NCBI GenBank assembly: GCA_002389385.1
Contig: DGOK01000144.1
Span: forward strand, 7,470-12,617
Direction: 5' to 3'
From: Rhodospirillaceae bacterium UBA4468
GTDB taxonomy: Bacteria > Pseudomonadota > Alphaproteobacteria > Rhodospirillales > Casp-alpha2
Length of the DNA stretch: 5,148 bases
The translations under genes were made by a program, and so were the position numbers. The notes under the pieces were generated by a model. It was not told the origin of the DNA, did not search any database, and saw only the letters and a program-made list of their open reading frames with translations. This document shows, one piece after another, positions 1 to 5,148 of the stretch (the first letter of the stretch is position 1; each line of letters starts with the position of its first letter).

Positions 1-662
1 AACAAATCAACGGGATCTGCGGCCCAAAGGATTTCAAGTTCGCGGCCCTTAAGGGCGCCAGCAAGAATTTCAGCCCTCGAATAATATGGGATTAACTTGT
101 TATTGACGACGCGGCCCGCCAATTGAGTGCCTGCCATTTCTGAGCGATGGCTGCCGAGGTTGATTGAAATTAAATCTGTAGGGCGAGAGTAAATGGGGAT
201 TTGAAAGTCGCCTTCCTGTCCCCAGCGTCCTGCGATTTCAGGCTCATAATACCCTGTGAACAATCCCTCAGGTTCACTTAGATTACCTGCGACATACGCC
301 ACGAACCGCGTTTCAAAAAAGTATTTTGCTTCGATTTTATTGCCAGGCCGAATGTTTCGCGCGTCTTTGCAGATAGCAATCCATTCAGCAACCGTGCCCA
401 TTCGTTCATCTTTTCCGAATTGGGATTTAGGATTTCTTTTCTCAATCTTGTCGCATGAGCGCACAAAGGCTGGGAGCACAGACGCAAAGTTTTCACTATT
501 CCACTGCTTAAGTTCACTAAATTCGATTTGATCAAGCGTAAGTTCAGCGCGTTGAACGGGGCTTTGTGACAGTGTTGGCGTCGGGAGAGGCACTGTAATT
601 TCTGCACACCCCGATATTACCACAAGGCATGAAAAAACCCCGAGCCAACGCAATCCCGACAA
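1..662 (-). CDS. mltA: Membrane-bound lytic murein transglycosylase A (MltA), N-terminal part, cut by window edge
   Basis: MltA cleaves the MurNAc–GlcNAc bond of peptidoglycan with formation of a 1,6-anhydro end, normally as an outer-membrane lipoprotein. About 220 residues are visible. From the TTG at 662 the protein begins with a short basic stretch, a hydrophobic segment and a lipobox I16-S17-G18-C19, which predicts lipidation at Cys19. The family signature GLFTGYYEPEI is at about residues 133–143, followed by FQIPIYSRP and the segment ending ILWAADPVDL at the edge. The C-terminal 3D domain with the catalytic aspartate is off the window, so activity cannot be judged. The start is uncertain: no ATG or GTG lies in frame between the upstream stop (708–710) and the lipobox. 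TTG at 662, 653 or 707 are the options; 662 leaves 22 bases after the timA stop, and 707 would overlap timA by 23. It is probably co-transcribed with timA. The family call is firm; the start is not. Confidence 0.93.
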   Translation of the reverse strand, partial: MSGLRWLGVFSCLVVISGCAEITVPLPTPTLSQSPVQRAELTLDQIEFSELKQWNSENFASVLPAFVRSCDKIEKRNPKSQFGKDERMGTVAEWIAICKDARNIRPGNKIEAKYFFETRFVAYVAGNLSEPEGLFTGYYEPEIAGRWGQEGDFQIPIYSRPTDLISINLGSHRSEMAGTQLAGRVVNNKLIPYYSRAEILAGALKGRELEILWAADPVDL

Positions 663-684
663 CCGCCTGGTATTCTTTAGAATA

Positions 685-1374
685 TTAATTATTGCTCTCG
701 GTCCCAATTAGCGTCCAGTTTGGATCTTTAGATCTTGTATCCCGGGAAAACGTCCAGAAATCTGTCACGTCTATCACTTCATTGGGATTGCCGTCGATAA
801 TATTATTTTCGGAATCACGCAGCGCGCTAATCTGTTCAGAAACAAATTTCAACGTGATCACACTATGATGACCATCCATTGATGCTTCAACAATTTCAGA
901 AGAGCGAATGCCAACGAGTGTGTCTTCAAGTTTTTCACCTGCAGCTTCTCGTTCGCTAATTGCGTTATCAAAGTTCTTATAGACATCCGGGCTTAGGAGG
1001 CCTTTAAGGCTTTTACGATCGCCTGAAGCAAATGCATTTAAGATCATTTCAAATGCCATTTTCGCACCCTCAGCAAATCCAGCTGGATCAAAACTTGGGT
1101 CTGCGACACGCACTTGAATTATGCCCGCACCAATCGGATCATTCGCACTGACATCAATATCTGCAACATCAACGTCTTCAGCGCGGTCAGGCAAATGAAC
1201 AACGTTATCATCAGCCTTAGTATCTGATTCTGGATCTTCACGATCACGAAACTGATCTTGGTACCCGCCTTCATGACCATCCCTACGGCCCAAAACGCGC
1301 CTCAATCTCAAAACGAGAAACCCGGCTATGAAAGCTAAAATAATTATATCGAAAAACTGAAATTCGCCGCCCAT
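685..1374 (-). CDS. timA: Tim44/TimA-family membrane-anchored protein
   Basis: This 229-residue protein is the bacterial relative of the mitochondrial import-motor subunit Tim44. A single hydrophobic segment at about residues 8–23 is followed by a basic stretch (RLRRVLGRR, 23–31), which suggests a membrane anchor with the rest in the cytoplasm. Residues about 32–80 are an acidic, low-complexity linker. Residues about 85–228 form the Tim44-like domain, recognisable from FDPAGFAEGAKMAFEMI, the LLSPDVYKNFDNAI region, a V-x-I-x-x-S-E stretch followed by VITLKFVSEQISALRD, and the closing DVTDFWTFSRD...PNWTLIGTE. The ATG is preceded by AAGGA (1379–1383) with a 4-base spacer. In Caulobacter the homologue, TimA, is known as an inner-membrane protein; its bacterial role is not settled. 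It is divergent from fxsA and lies directly upstream of mltA. A role in envelope protein handling is inference from the family and the neighbours. Confidence 0.93.
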   Translation of the reverse strand: MGGEFQFFDIIILAFIAGFLVLRLRRVLGRRDGHEGGYQDQFRDREDPESDTKADDNVVHLPDRAEDVDVADIDVSANDPIGAGIIQVRVADPSFDPAGFAEGAKMAFEMILNAFASGDRKSLKGLLSPDVYKNFDNAISEREAAGEKLEDTLVGIRSSEIVEASMDGHHSVITLKFVSEQISALRDSENNIIDGNPNEVIDVTDFWTFSRDTRSKDPNWTLIGTESNN

Positions 1375-1383
1375 GATATCCTT

Positions 1384-1396
1384 GACCCTTCGGGTC
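1384..1396 (-). promoter_or_regulatory. Short hairpin next to the timA ribosome binding site
   Basis: On the minus strand the sequence GACCC-GAA-GGGTC forms a 5-bp stem with a 3-base loop. It abuts AAGGA (1379–1383), which precedes the timA ATG. If formed in the mRNA it would stand immediately 5' of the ribosome binding site without covering it. No run of T follows it on either strand, so it does not look like an intrinsic terminator. Any effect on timA translation is inference. Confidence 0.35.
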
Positions 1397-1405
1397 TTGC
1401 CTGTT

Positions 1406-1418
1406 GTCGTACTACGAC
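1406..1418. promoter_or_regulatory. 13-base perfect dyad, possible operator
   Basis: GTCGTA-C-TACGAC is a perfect inverted repeat of 6-base arms around one central base, lying in the divergent region about 30 bases upstream of the timA start. The odd-length, tight symmetry is more like a protein binding site than a good RNA hairpin, because the loop would be too small without opening a pair. I do not recognise the matching regulator, and a chance occurrence is possible. Confidence 0.3.
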
Positions 1419-1504
1419 TGGTAAAACACTATTGTCACTACTATGTGTTGGCTCAGAGCAACTTACCGGTTCAGGTCTCGCACGTCTAGGACGACGGCAC
1501 ACCT

Positions 1505-1534
1505 TTGCGTGATAGGTTCTCCGAGTTGTATGAT
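1505..1534 (+). promoter_or_regulatory. Possible sigma-70-type promoter for fxsA
   Basis: TTGCGT (1505–1510) and TATGAT (1529–1534) are spaced by 18 bases. The -10 matches TATAAT at five of six positions; the -35 matches only the conserved TTG plus the ending weakly. Transcription would begin near 1541 and give a leader of about 33 bases before the fxsA ATG. The 8-base palindrome ATGATCAT (1530–1537) overlaps the -10. The call rests only on consensus matching. Confidence 0.35.
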
Positions 1535-1573
1535 CATTAAATAGGCCGGCTTTTACGTTAGAACAAGGCACCC

Positions 1574-2110
1574 ATGGTTTTCCTTATACTGATTGCGTTT
1601 ATTTTAGTCCCGATTATTGAAATCGCGGTATTTATCGAAGTCGGCAGCCAAATTGGATTGTGGCCAACTATTGGTATTGTTGTCCTCACTGCCTTTATTG
1701 GCACAGGTTTACTGCGCCAACAGGGTTTGTCTGTTTTATTTCGGATTCAAGAAAACCTGCAAGCCAACAGAATTCCGGTGCGCGAGCTTTTTGACGGCAT
1801 CTGTCTTGTGATTGCTGGTGTATTATTGCTAACGCCAGGATTTGTTACGGATGCCATTGGTTTTTTGCTATTTGTTGCGCCGTTAAGACTCTCATTGGCC
1901 AATTATGTTGGTCAGCGGTTTATGCAAAAGGAAAATGTGCGGTTTCACCATCAAGGATCAGCTTCGCATCCTGATATGCAATCCAGTCCCAGTGCAGGCC
2001 CCGTTATTGATGGTGAATTCGAAGAGGTCAATTTAGCCGGGAAACCCAAAGATAACCCAGAGGCAGATAAACCGCAGATTTCCAATGAAACCACGGATAA
2101 GCGAGAATAA
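1574..2110 (+). CDS. fxsA: FxsA-family inner-membrane protein
   Basis: FxsA is a small cytoplasmic-membrane protein; in E. coli, extra FxsA relieves exclusion of phage T7 by the F plasmid, and its normal function is not established. This one has 178 residues, a little longer than the E. coli protein (about 158). Hydrophobic segments are at about residues 2–24 (with VPIIEIAVFIEVG), 29–47 and 75–104. The family motif GVLLLTPGFVTDAIGFLL is at 82–99, and RQQG at 48–51 is also typical. The tail from about 117 is hydrophilic and probably disordered, apart from a short acidic element VIDGEFEEV at 144–152. The ATG has AAGG at 1565–1568 with a 5-base spacer. It lies 88 bases upstream of secB on the same strand, so the two may share a transcript. 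Confidence 0.93.
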   Translation: MVFLILIAFILVPIIEIAVFIEVGSQIGLWPTIGIVVLTAFIGTGLLRQQGLSVLFRIQENLQANRIPVRELFDGICLVIAGVLLLTPGFVTDAIGFLLFVAPLRLSLANYVGQRFMQKENVRFHHQGSASHPDMQSSPSAGPVIDGEFEEVNLAGKPKDNPEADKPQISNETTDKRE

Positions 2111-2198
2111 GCCTTCATACTGACCATCAACTTCGGCGCTGTTGTCGTTATTGAAAAGACGTGTTACCAGAAGTCCAGATTCGCTTAAGGAGTGCCCC
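2111..2198 (+). promoter_or_regulatory. fxsA–secB spacer with the secB ribosome binding site
   Basis: The 88-base gap carries AAGGAG at 2187–2192, six bases before the ATG at 2199, and this decides the secB start. I see no convincing terminator after fxsA and no clear -35/-10 pair, so read-through from fxsA is possible. Confidence 0.6.
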
Positions 2199-2690
2199 AT
2201 GGCCGACGAACAAACACCTGCTGAAACTGAAGCAAACGTAACCCCGCTCACAATTAATGCACAGTATATTAAGGACCTTTCATTCGAAGTTCCTAATTCA
2301 CCAAGTGTGTTTGTTGAAATGCAGAAAAACTCCCCTGATATAAATATAGATATTACAGTCAATGCGCGTCAGCTGCATGAAAACACGTTCGAAGTAAGTT
2401 TAGGTGTTAATGCATCATGCAAAGTTGGGGAAGAAACCGGCTTTATTCTTGAGCTCGATTATTCTGGTGCGTTTACATTGAGTGTTCCTGATGAACATCG
2501 ACAGCCTGTTTTGATGATTGAGTGCCCACGGCTGCTTTTCCCATTTGCACGCAATATCATTGCAGATGTTACACGGGACGGTGGATTTCCACCTGTGATG
2601 TTGGGTATGGTTGATTTTGTCGCAATGTTCCAAAGGCAAGTTGAAGCGCAAGGCGCGGCAGCTGGTCAACCCGCGACCGACGACGCTTAA
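2199..2690 (+). CDS. secB: Protein-export chaperone SecB
   Basis: SecB is a cytoplasmic homotetrameric chaperone that keeps preproteins unfolded and delivers them to SecA at the Sec translocon. The predicted protein has 163 residues, close to the usual 150–170. Family sequence is clear throughout: TPLTINAQYIKDLSFEVPNSP (15–35), the beta-strand regions INIDITVNARQL and FEVSLGVNA, LDYSGAFTL (86–94), and the strongly conserved C-terminal helix region from ECPRLLFPFARNIIADV through TRDGGFPPVMLGMVDF (108–140). The tail after about 148 is short and Ala/Gln rich. The ATG at 2199 is chosen over an in-frame upstream start near 2142 because it has a strong AAGGAG, and MADEQTP followed by the conserved body is the normal SecB beginning. 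It ends 15 bases from the stop of dnaQ, which faces it. Confidence 0.97.
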   Translation: MADEQTPAETEANVTPLTINAQYIKDLSFEVPNSPSVFVEMQKNSPDINIDITVNARQLHENTFEVSLGVNASCKVGEETGFILELDYSGAFTLSVPDEHRQPVLMIECPRLLFPFARNIIADVTRDGGFPPVMLGMVDFVAMFQRQVEAQGAAAGQPATDDA

Positions 2691-2705
2691 TTAAGGCGCC
2701 TGGTC
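2691..2705. other. Convergent secB/dnaQ junction, no intrinsic terminator seen
   Basis: Only 15 bases separate the two stop codons. A 10-base palindrome CTTAATTAAG (2686–2695) spans the secB stop, and GGCGCC (2695–2700) follows it. Neither makes a GC-rich stem followed by a T run, so ends of both transcripts may depend on Rho or run into the opposite gene. Confidence 0.5.
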
Positions 2706-3404
2706 TTAGCTACGGAGCCAGATCGGGTCTTTGATTTTTTCCAAGAATGTCGCATGCCGTGCTTTTTCCTCATCGGATACGGCATGCGCTCTGGGCGCAC
2801 GGTGACCTGAGGTTGCTTGACTGACTTCAGCTACATCCTCATCAGATTGAGCCGGAATTTTAGCGGCGTCTGCAGCAAGATCCATTCCATGCTGGCGACC
2901 TCCCAGCAATTCTAAATAGACCTCAGCTAACAATCGTGCATCGAGTAGCGCACCATGTAAGTCACGCTCACTCAAATCAATGCCAAAGCGGCGGCATAGC
3001 GCATCCAAAGATGCTTGAGCACCAGGAAACTTGCGGCGTGCCATGCCTACAGTATCAATGGCCCGGGATTTCGGGATTGTTTCTGTGCCTAGGCGCGTCA
3101 ATTCAGCATTAATAAACCCCATATCAAAGGCTGCATTATGAATAATCAATGGGGCATCGCCCATAAACTCGACAAACGCATCCGCTATATCAGCAAATAC
3201 AGGATGACCTAATAGAAACTCTCCACTTAATCCGTGAACGCGCTCTGCTTCAATCGGCATATCTCGCTCTGGATTGACGTATTGATGATAAACCTTTCCA
3301 GTCGGCACGTGATTGAGCAATTCAATACAGCCAATCTCAACAATCCGATCACCATCGTTTGGACTTAGACCCGTTGTTTCAGTATCAAGAACGATTTCCC
3401 TCAT
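2706..3404 (-). CDS. dnaQ: DNA polymerase III epsilon subunit, 3'-5' proofreading exonuclease
   Basis: DnaQ removes misincorporated bases as part of the Pol III core, bound to the alpha subunit. The predicted protein has 232 residues, close to the E. coli length of 243. All DEDDh exonuclease residues are visible: D7 and E9 in LDTETTGL, D94 in HNAAFDMGF, and H150 and D155 in LHGALLDARLLAEVYLEL. The stretch FPGAQASLDALCRRFGID (126–143) is typical of DnaQ. After the exonuclease domain, QHGMDL (171–176) stands where E. coli has the clamp-binding QTSMAF, so it is probably the beta-clamp motif. Residues about 177–210 are a flexible linker and the last 22 (EEKARHATFLEKIKDPIWLRS region) are the likely alpha-binding tail. 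The ATG at 3404 has AAGG (3411–3414) six bases upstream; a TTG one codon earlier is too close to it. It starts 3 bases after the coaE stop. Confidence 0.97.
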   Translation of the reverse strand: MREIVLDTETTGLSPNDGDRIVEIGCIELLNHVPTGKVYHQYVNPERDMPIEAERVHGLSGEFLLGHPVFADIADAFVEFMGDAPLIIHNAAFDMGFINAELTRLGTETIPKSRAIDTVGMARRKFPGAQASLDALCRRFGIDLSERDLHGALLDARLLAEVYLELLGGRQHGMDLAADAAKIPAQSDEDVAEVSQATSGHRAPRAHAVSDEEKARHATFLEKIKDPIWLRS

Positions 3405-3407
3405 CAA

Positions 3408-4037
3408 TTACCTTCTTTTTTGCCTAAAAGGCGGCCAGTGCGTGCCTTTATCTTGTTTTATAAGTGTGACGATTTGACGAATTGCCTGCAAGCTATGCAT
3501 CCGTCCTAATCCCGTATGAATAATGTAATCTGCGAATTGGCGCTTTTTTGTATCAGGCATTTGATAGGCTAAAATATTTACCAAACGCTCTTTCGTCATG
3601 CCTGGACGACTAAGTACACGACGGCGTTGCTCACGGTATGGTGCACTCACAACGGCAACGGCATCACAACGTTTTTGTCCACCGGTCTCAAATAATAAAG
3701 GAACGTCGAGAACGATCGCGCGCGTCCGTTGACGTGCATGCCAGCCGAGAAAAGCAATTTCACGCTCCCGAACCTTAGGATGTAGAATTTTTTCCAGCCT
3801 TTTAAGTGCGACATTATCACCAAAAACGTGTTTCCCAAGCAAACCACGATCAATTGCGCCTTTGGCTAAAACCCCAGGAAATGTGTCTGCAACTTCTGTG
3901 ACAGCATCGCCACCCTTAGACATTAAGTCATGAACTGTCGCATCAGAGTCATGGACCGGTACGCCAAGCCTGGCAAAATCACCCGCGGCAACCGTTTTTC
4001 CCATGCCAATCGACCCTGTGAGCCCAAGAATGAACAT
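3408..4037 (-). CDS. coaE: Dephospho-CoA kinase
   Basis: CoaE phosphorylates the 3'-hydroxyl of dephospho-CoA with ATP, the last step of coenzyme A synthesis, in the cytoplasm. The 209-residue product is the normal length. The P-loop GLTGSIGMGKT is at 5–15, the acidic DSDA motif with D30 and D32 follows, then LHP (85–87), DVPLLFE (111–117), and the lid and C-terminal region R..VLSRPGMTKER (139–151) with the Q-x-x-x-x-x-K-x-x-x-AD-x-I-I pattern ending at about 173. The start is placed at the ATG of 4037 because the conserved sequence begins right there; an open frame 12 codons longer would add unrelated residues inside aroE. The stop of aroE and this ATG overlap as TAATG, with little ribosome binding site upstream, which suggests translational coupling to aroE. 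Position 174 is His where many relatives have Asp or Asn. The very basic tail (PPFRQKRR) is not a family motif. Confidence 0.96.
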   Translation of the reverse strand: MFILGLTGSIGMGKTVAAGDFARLGVPVHDSDATVHDLMSKGGDAVTEVADTFPGVLAKGAIDRGLLGKHVFGDNVALKRLEKILHPKVREREIAFLGWHARQRTRAIVLDVPLLFETGGQKRCDAVAVVSAPYREQRRRVLSRPGMTKERLVNILAYQMPDTKKRQFADYIIHTGLGRMHSLQAIRQIVTLIKQDKGTHWPPFRQKRR

Positions 4038-4852
4038 TAAGAATGCCCAAGCCCTGCCAAGACATGCGCACAAAGTTCATCTGTAACCTCAGGGCGCTGT
4101 CCAAACCATGCTTCAAAGCCCGGTCGTGCCTGGTGTAACAACATGCCAATTCCATCAACGGGTTGATATCCTAGGATTTTAGCAGATTTGAGTAAATCTG
4201 TTTCTAGAGGCGCATATACAATATCATTTACGACAGCATCATCGCAAAGCTGATCGATATTTATTTCCAGTGGGGGTTTTCCAACCATCCCAAGCGTCGT
4301 TGTGTTGACCAATAAACCCACACCTTCGCAGGCATCGTTTCGCGTATCCCAATCAACAACGTTCAAGTTACCAAAGTGGGCTTCAAGTTCTTCAGCACGT
4401 TCGCGCGTTCTATTACAAATGCGTATTTCATCAACGCCCTCAGCGCGTAAAGCAGAAACAACAGCACGCGCGGCACCGCCGGCACCTAGTACTAAAGCGG
4501 ATGAAAGGTCTGGTTTCCACGATGGTACGGTAGTCTTAATATTACTGATAAAACCAAATGCATCCGTATTATCACCAGCAAGGCAGCCGCCTTCATGGCA
4601 TACAATTGTGTTCACAGCGCCAATTTCACGTGCCGTTTCTGTTAATGTATCAACAAATTTATAAGCTGTTTCTTTATGCGGTACCGTAACATTAAAGCCA
4701 GCAAAGCCATTCTGAGATAGAGACTTAATTTTTGCTTCAAAATCATTAGGCCTGATAGGGATAGGAAGATAAACGCCATCAATATTAAACTGTTTGAGCC
4801 AAAATCCATGTAGCCTGGGCGATAACGAATGGCTGATAGGCCAACCAATCAC
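4037..4852 (-). CDS. aroE: Shikimate dehydrogenase (NADP+)
   Basis: AroE reduces 3-dehydroshikimate to shikimate with NADPH in the shikimate pathway to aromatic amino acids. From the GTG at 4852 it has 271 residues. Shikimate-binding serines are in SHSLSP (7–12), the catalytic pair is K60 (NVTVPHKE) and D97 (AGDNTDAFGF), the nucleotide loop is GAGGAARA (123–130) with NRT at 147–149, and NDIVYAPLETDLL (209–221) and GMLLHQARPGFEAWF (236–250) close the protein. The start is in doubt. The GTG falls inside the first beta strand (AGVIGWP) and has no good ribosome binding site. A strong AAGGAG (4893–4898) lies upstream, and the frame is open to 4906, but holds only ATA (4888), ATC (4885) and ATT (4876) as possible starts. 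The natural protein is therefore probably about 8–12 residues longer. It follows maf and overlaps coaE by one base. Confidence 0.95.
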   Translation of the reverse strand: MIGWPISHSLSPRLHGFWLKQFNIDGVYLPIPIRPNDFEAKIKSLSQNGFAGFNVTVPHKETAYKFVDTLTETAREIGAVNTIVCHEGGCLAGDNTDAFGFISNIKTTVPSWKPDLSSALVLGAGGAARAVVSALRAEGVDEIRICNRTRERAEELEAHFGNLNVVDWDTRNDACEGVGLLVNTTTLGMVGKPPLEINIDQLCDDAVVNDIVYAPLETDLLKSAKILGYQPVDGIGMLLHQARPGFEAWFGQRPEVTDELCAHVLAGLGHS

Positions 4853-4892
4853 TCCAGCTTGGATCGTTTTATTAATTATAACGATTATCCAA

Positions 4893-4898
4893 CTCCTT
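4893..4898 (-). promoter_or_regulatory. Ribosome binding site of aroE, pointing to a non-standard start codon
   Basis: On the minus strand AAGGAG lies directly after the maf stop (TAA, 4902–4900). It is 4 bases before ATA (4888–4886) and 7 bases before ATC (4885–4883), both in the aroE frame. It is 40 bases from the GTG at 4852, too far to serve it. No ATG, GTG or TTG lies in frame between the upstream stop and 4852. Confidence 0.6.
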
Positions 4899-4899
4899 A

Positions 4900-5148
4900 T
4901 TAACGATCAAGAATCCCCTGATTCCTCAACTCCTCCAGCAGTGGAAGGAGGGGAAGGCCTAGAATCGTAAAGTAATCACCATCAATACGTTCAAAAATCT
5001 GCGAACCCATGCCTTCCAAACAATAAGCACCCACCGATGTTAATACCTTTTCACCCTCAATTTTTAAATAGGCCTCGATAAATTCATCCGACAGCTCACG
5101 GGTATGCATATTCGCTTCATCAGCATAGGACCAGATAAGTTCGCCGGC
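4900..5148 (-). CDS. maf: Maf-family nucleotide pyrophosphatase, C-terminal part, cut by window edge
   Basis: Maf-like proteins hydrolyse non-canonical or modified nucleoside triphosphates to monophosphates, acting as house-cleaning enzymes in the cytoplasm. The last 82 residues are visible; the frame is open to the right edge, so the start is outside and the internal ATG at 5109 is not the true start. The segment has the family's second half: the SDEFIEAYL helix, then VGAYCLEGMG, SQIFERIDGDYFTILGLPL and LLPLLEELRNQGIL. The form LEG-G-x-Q-x-FERI-GDYFTILGLPLLPLL is the one I associate with alphaproteobacterial Maf-like proteins beside aroE. The N-terminal half with the substrate-binding residues cannot be seen, so which nucleotide it prefers is unknown. 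It ends just before the aroE ribosome binding site. Confidence 0.93.
   Translation of the reverse strand, partial: AGELIWSYADEANMHTRELSDEFIEAYLKIEGEKVLTSVGAYCLEGMGSQIFERIDGDYFTILGLPLLPLLEELRNQGILDR

Larger units (their letters stand above)
1375..1573. other. Divergent intergenic region between timA and fxsA
   Basis: These 199 bases separate two genes read in opposite directions, so they should hold both promoters. Visible contents are a 13-base dyad (1406–1418), a short hairpin beside the timA ribosome binding site (1384–1396), an imperfect dyad GTTG-g-CTC/GAGCAAC around 1446–1462, and a possible promoter for fxsA (1505–1534). I recognise no tRNA, SRP RNA or other RNA gene here. The one long open frame (minus strand, GTG start near 1571) has no ribosome binding site and a composition unlike a protein, so I do not call it. 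Confidence 0.6.

Noticed and set aside
256..607. Open frames on both strands of about 90–110 codons
   Set aside because: They lie within the mltA coding region in other frames; the mltA frame has the family motifs.
1384..1396. Intrinsic terminator
   Set aside because: The stem is only 5 bp and no T run follows on either strand; no gene ends here.
1344..1571. 75-codon open frame on the minus strand across the divergent region
   Set aside because: It overlaps the start of timA, begins with GTG without a ribosome binding site, shows no recognisable domain and has an irregular composition. It occupies the place where promoters are expected.
1375..1573. Small RNA or SRP RNA gene in the divergent region
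   Set aside because: I searched both strands by eye for the conserved SRP loop and for tRNA-like arms and found neither.
2142..2198. In-frame upstream extension of secB by 19 residues
   Set aside because: The ATG at 2199 has a strong AAGGAG at the right spacing and matches the usual SecB N-terminus. The extension is basic and unlike family sequence.
4038..4073. Longer coaE start, 12 codons upstream
   Set aside because: The added residues overlap the end of aroE and precede the universally N-terminal P-loop; the TAATG junction gives a better start.
4302..4664. 120-codon open frame on the plus strand
   Set aside because: It is antisense to aroE, whose frame carries the catalytic and cofactor motifs; its translation has no recognisable feature and no ribosome binding site.

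Overview
The window looks like a stretch of housekeeping chromosome from an alphaproteobacterium of moderate GC. The gene order maf–aroE–coaE–dnaQ facing secB–fxsA, followed by a bacterial Tim44-domain gene (timA) and mltA, is an arrangement I know from alphaproteobacteria. The Tim44-like protein is itself typical of that class. I cannot name a genus.

Layout, left to right. Bases 1–662 (minus strand) hold the 5' part of mltA, a lipoprotein lytic transglycosylase whose catalytic end lies outside the window. Just upstream of it, and probably in the same operon, is timA (685–1374, minus). Then comes a 199-base divergent intergenic region (1375–1573) with two small dyads and a possible promoter. 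To its right, on the plus strand, are fxsA (1574–2110) and secB (2199–2690). secB meets dnaQ tail to tail with only 15 bases between the stop codons. The rest of the window is a tight minus-strand operon read right to left: maf (3' end only, 4900–5148), aroE, coaE (start overlaps the aroE stop by one base) and dnaQ (3 bases after the coaE stop).

Functionally there are two groups. The right-hand operon combines nucleotide quality control (Maf), the shikimate pathway (AroE), the last step of coenzyme A synthesis (CoaE) and the proofreading subunit of DNA polymerase III (DnaQ). The left-hand group concerns the cell envelope and export: the SecB chaperone, the inner-membrane protein FxsA, the membrane-anchored Tim44-like protein and the murein hydrolase MltA.

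I looked for an undescribed system and found none: no mobile elements, CRISPR, tRNA or rRNA, phage genes or unknown gene cluster. The points worth a second look are small. aroE has a strong ribosome binding site placed in front of ATA/ATC rather than a standard start codon. mltA also seems to lack an ATG or GTG start. The divergent region has unexplained symmetric elements.
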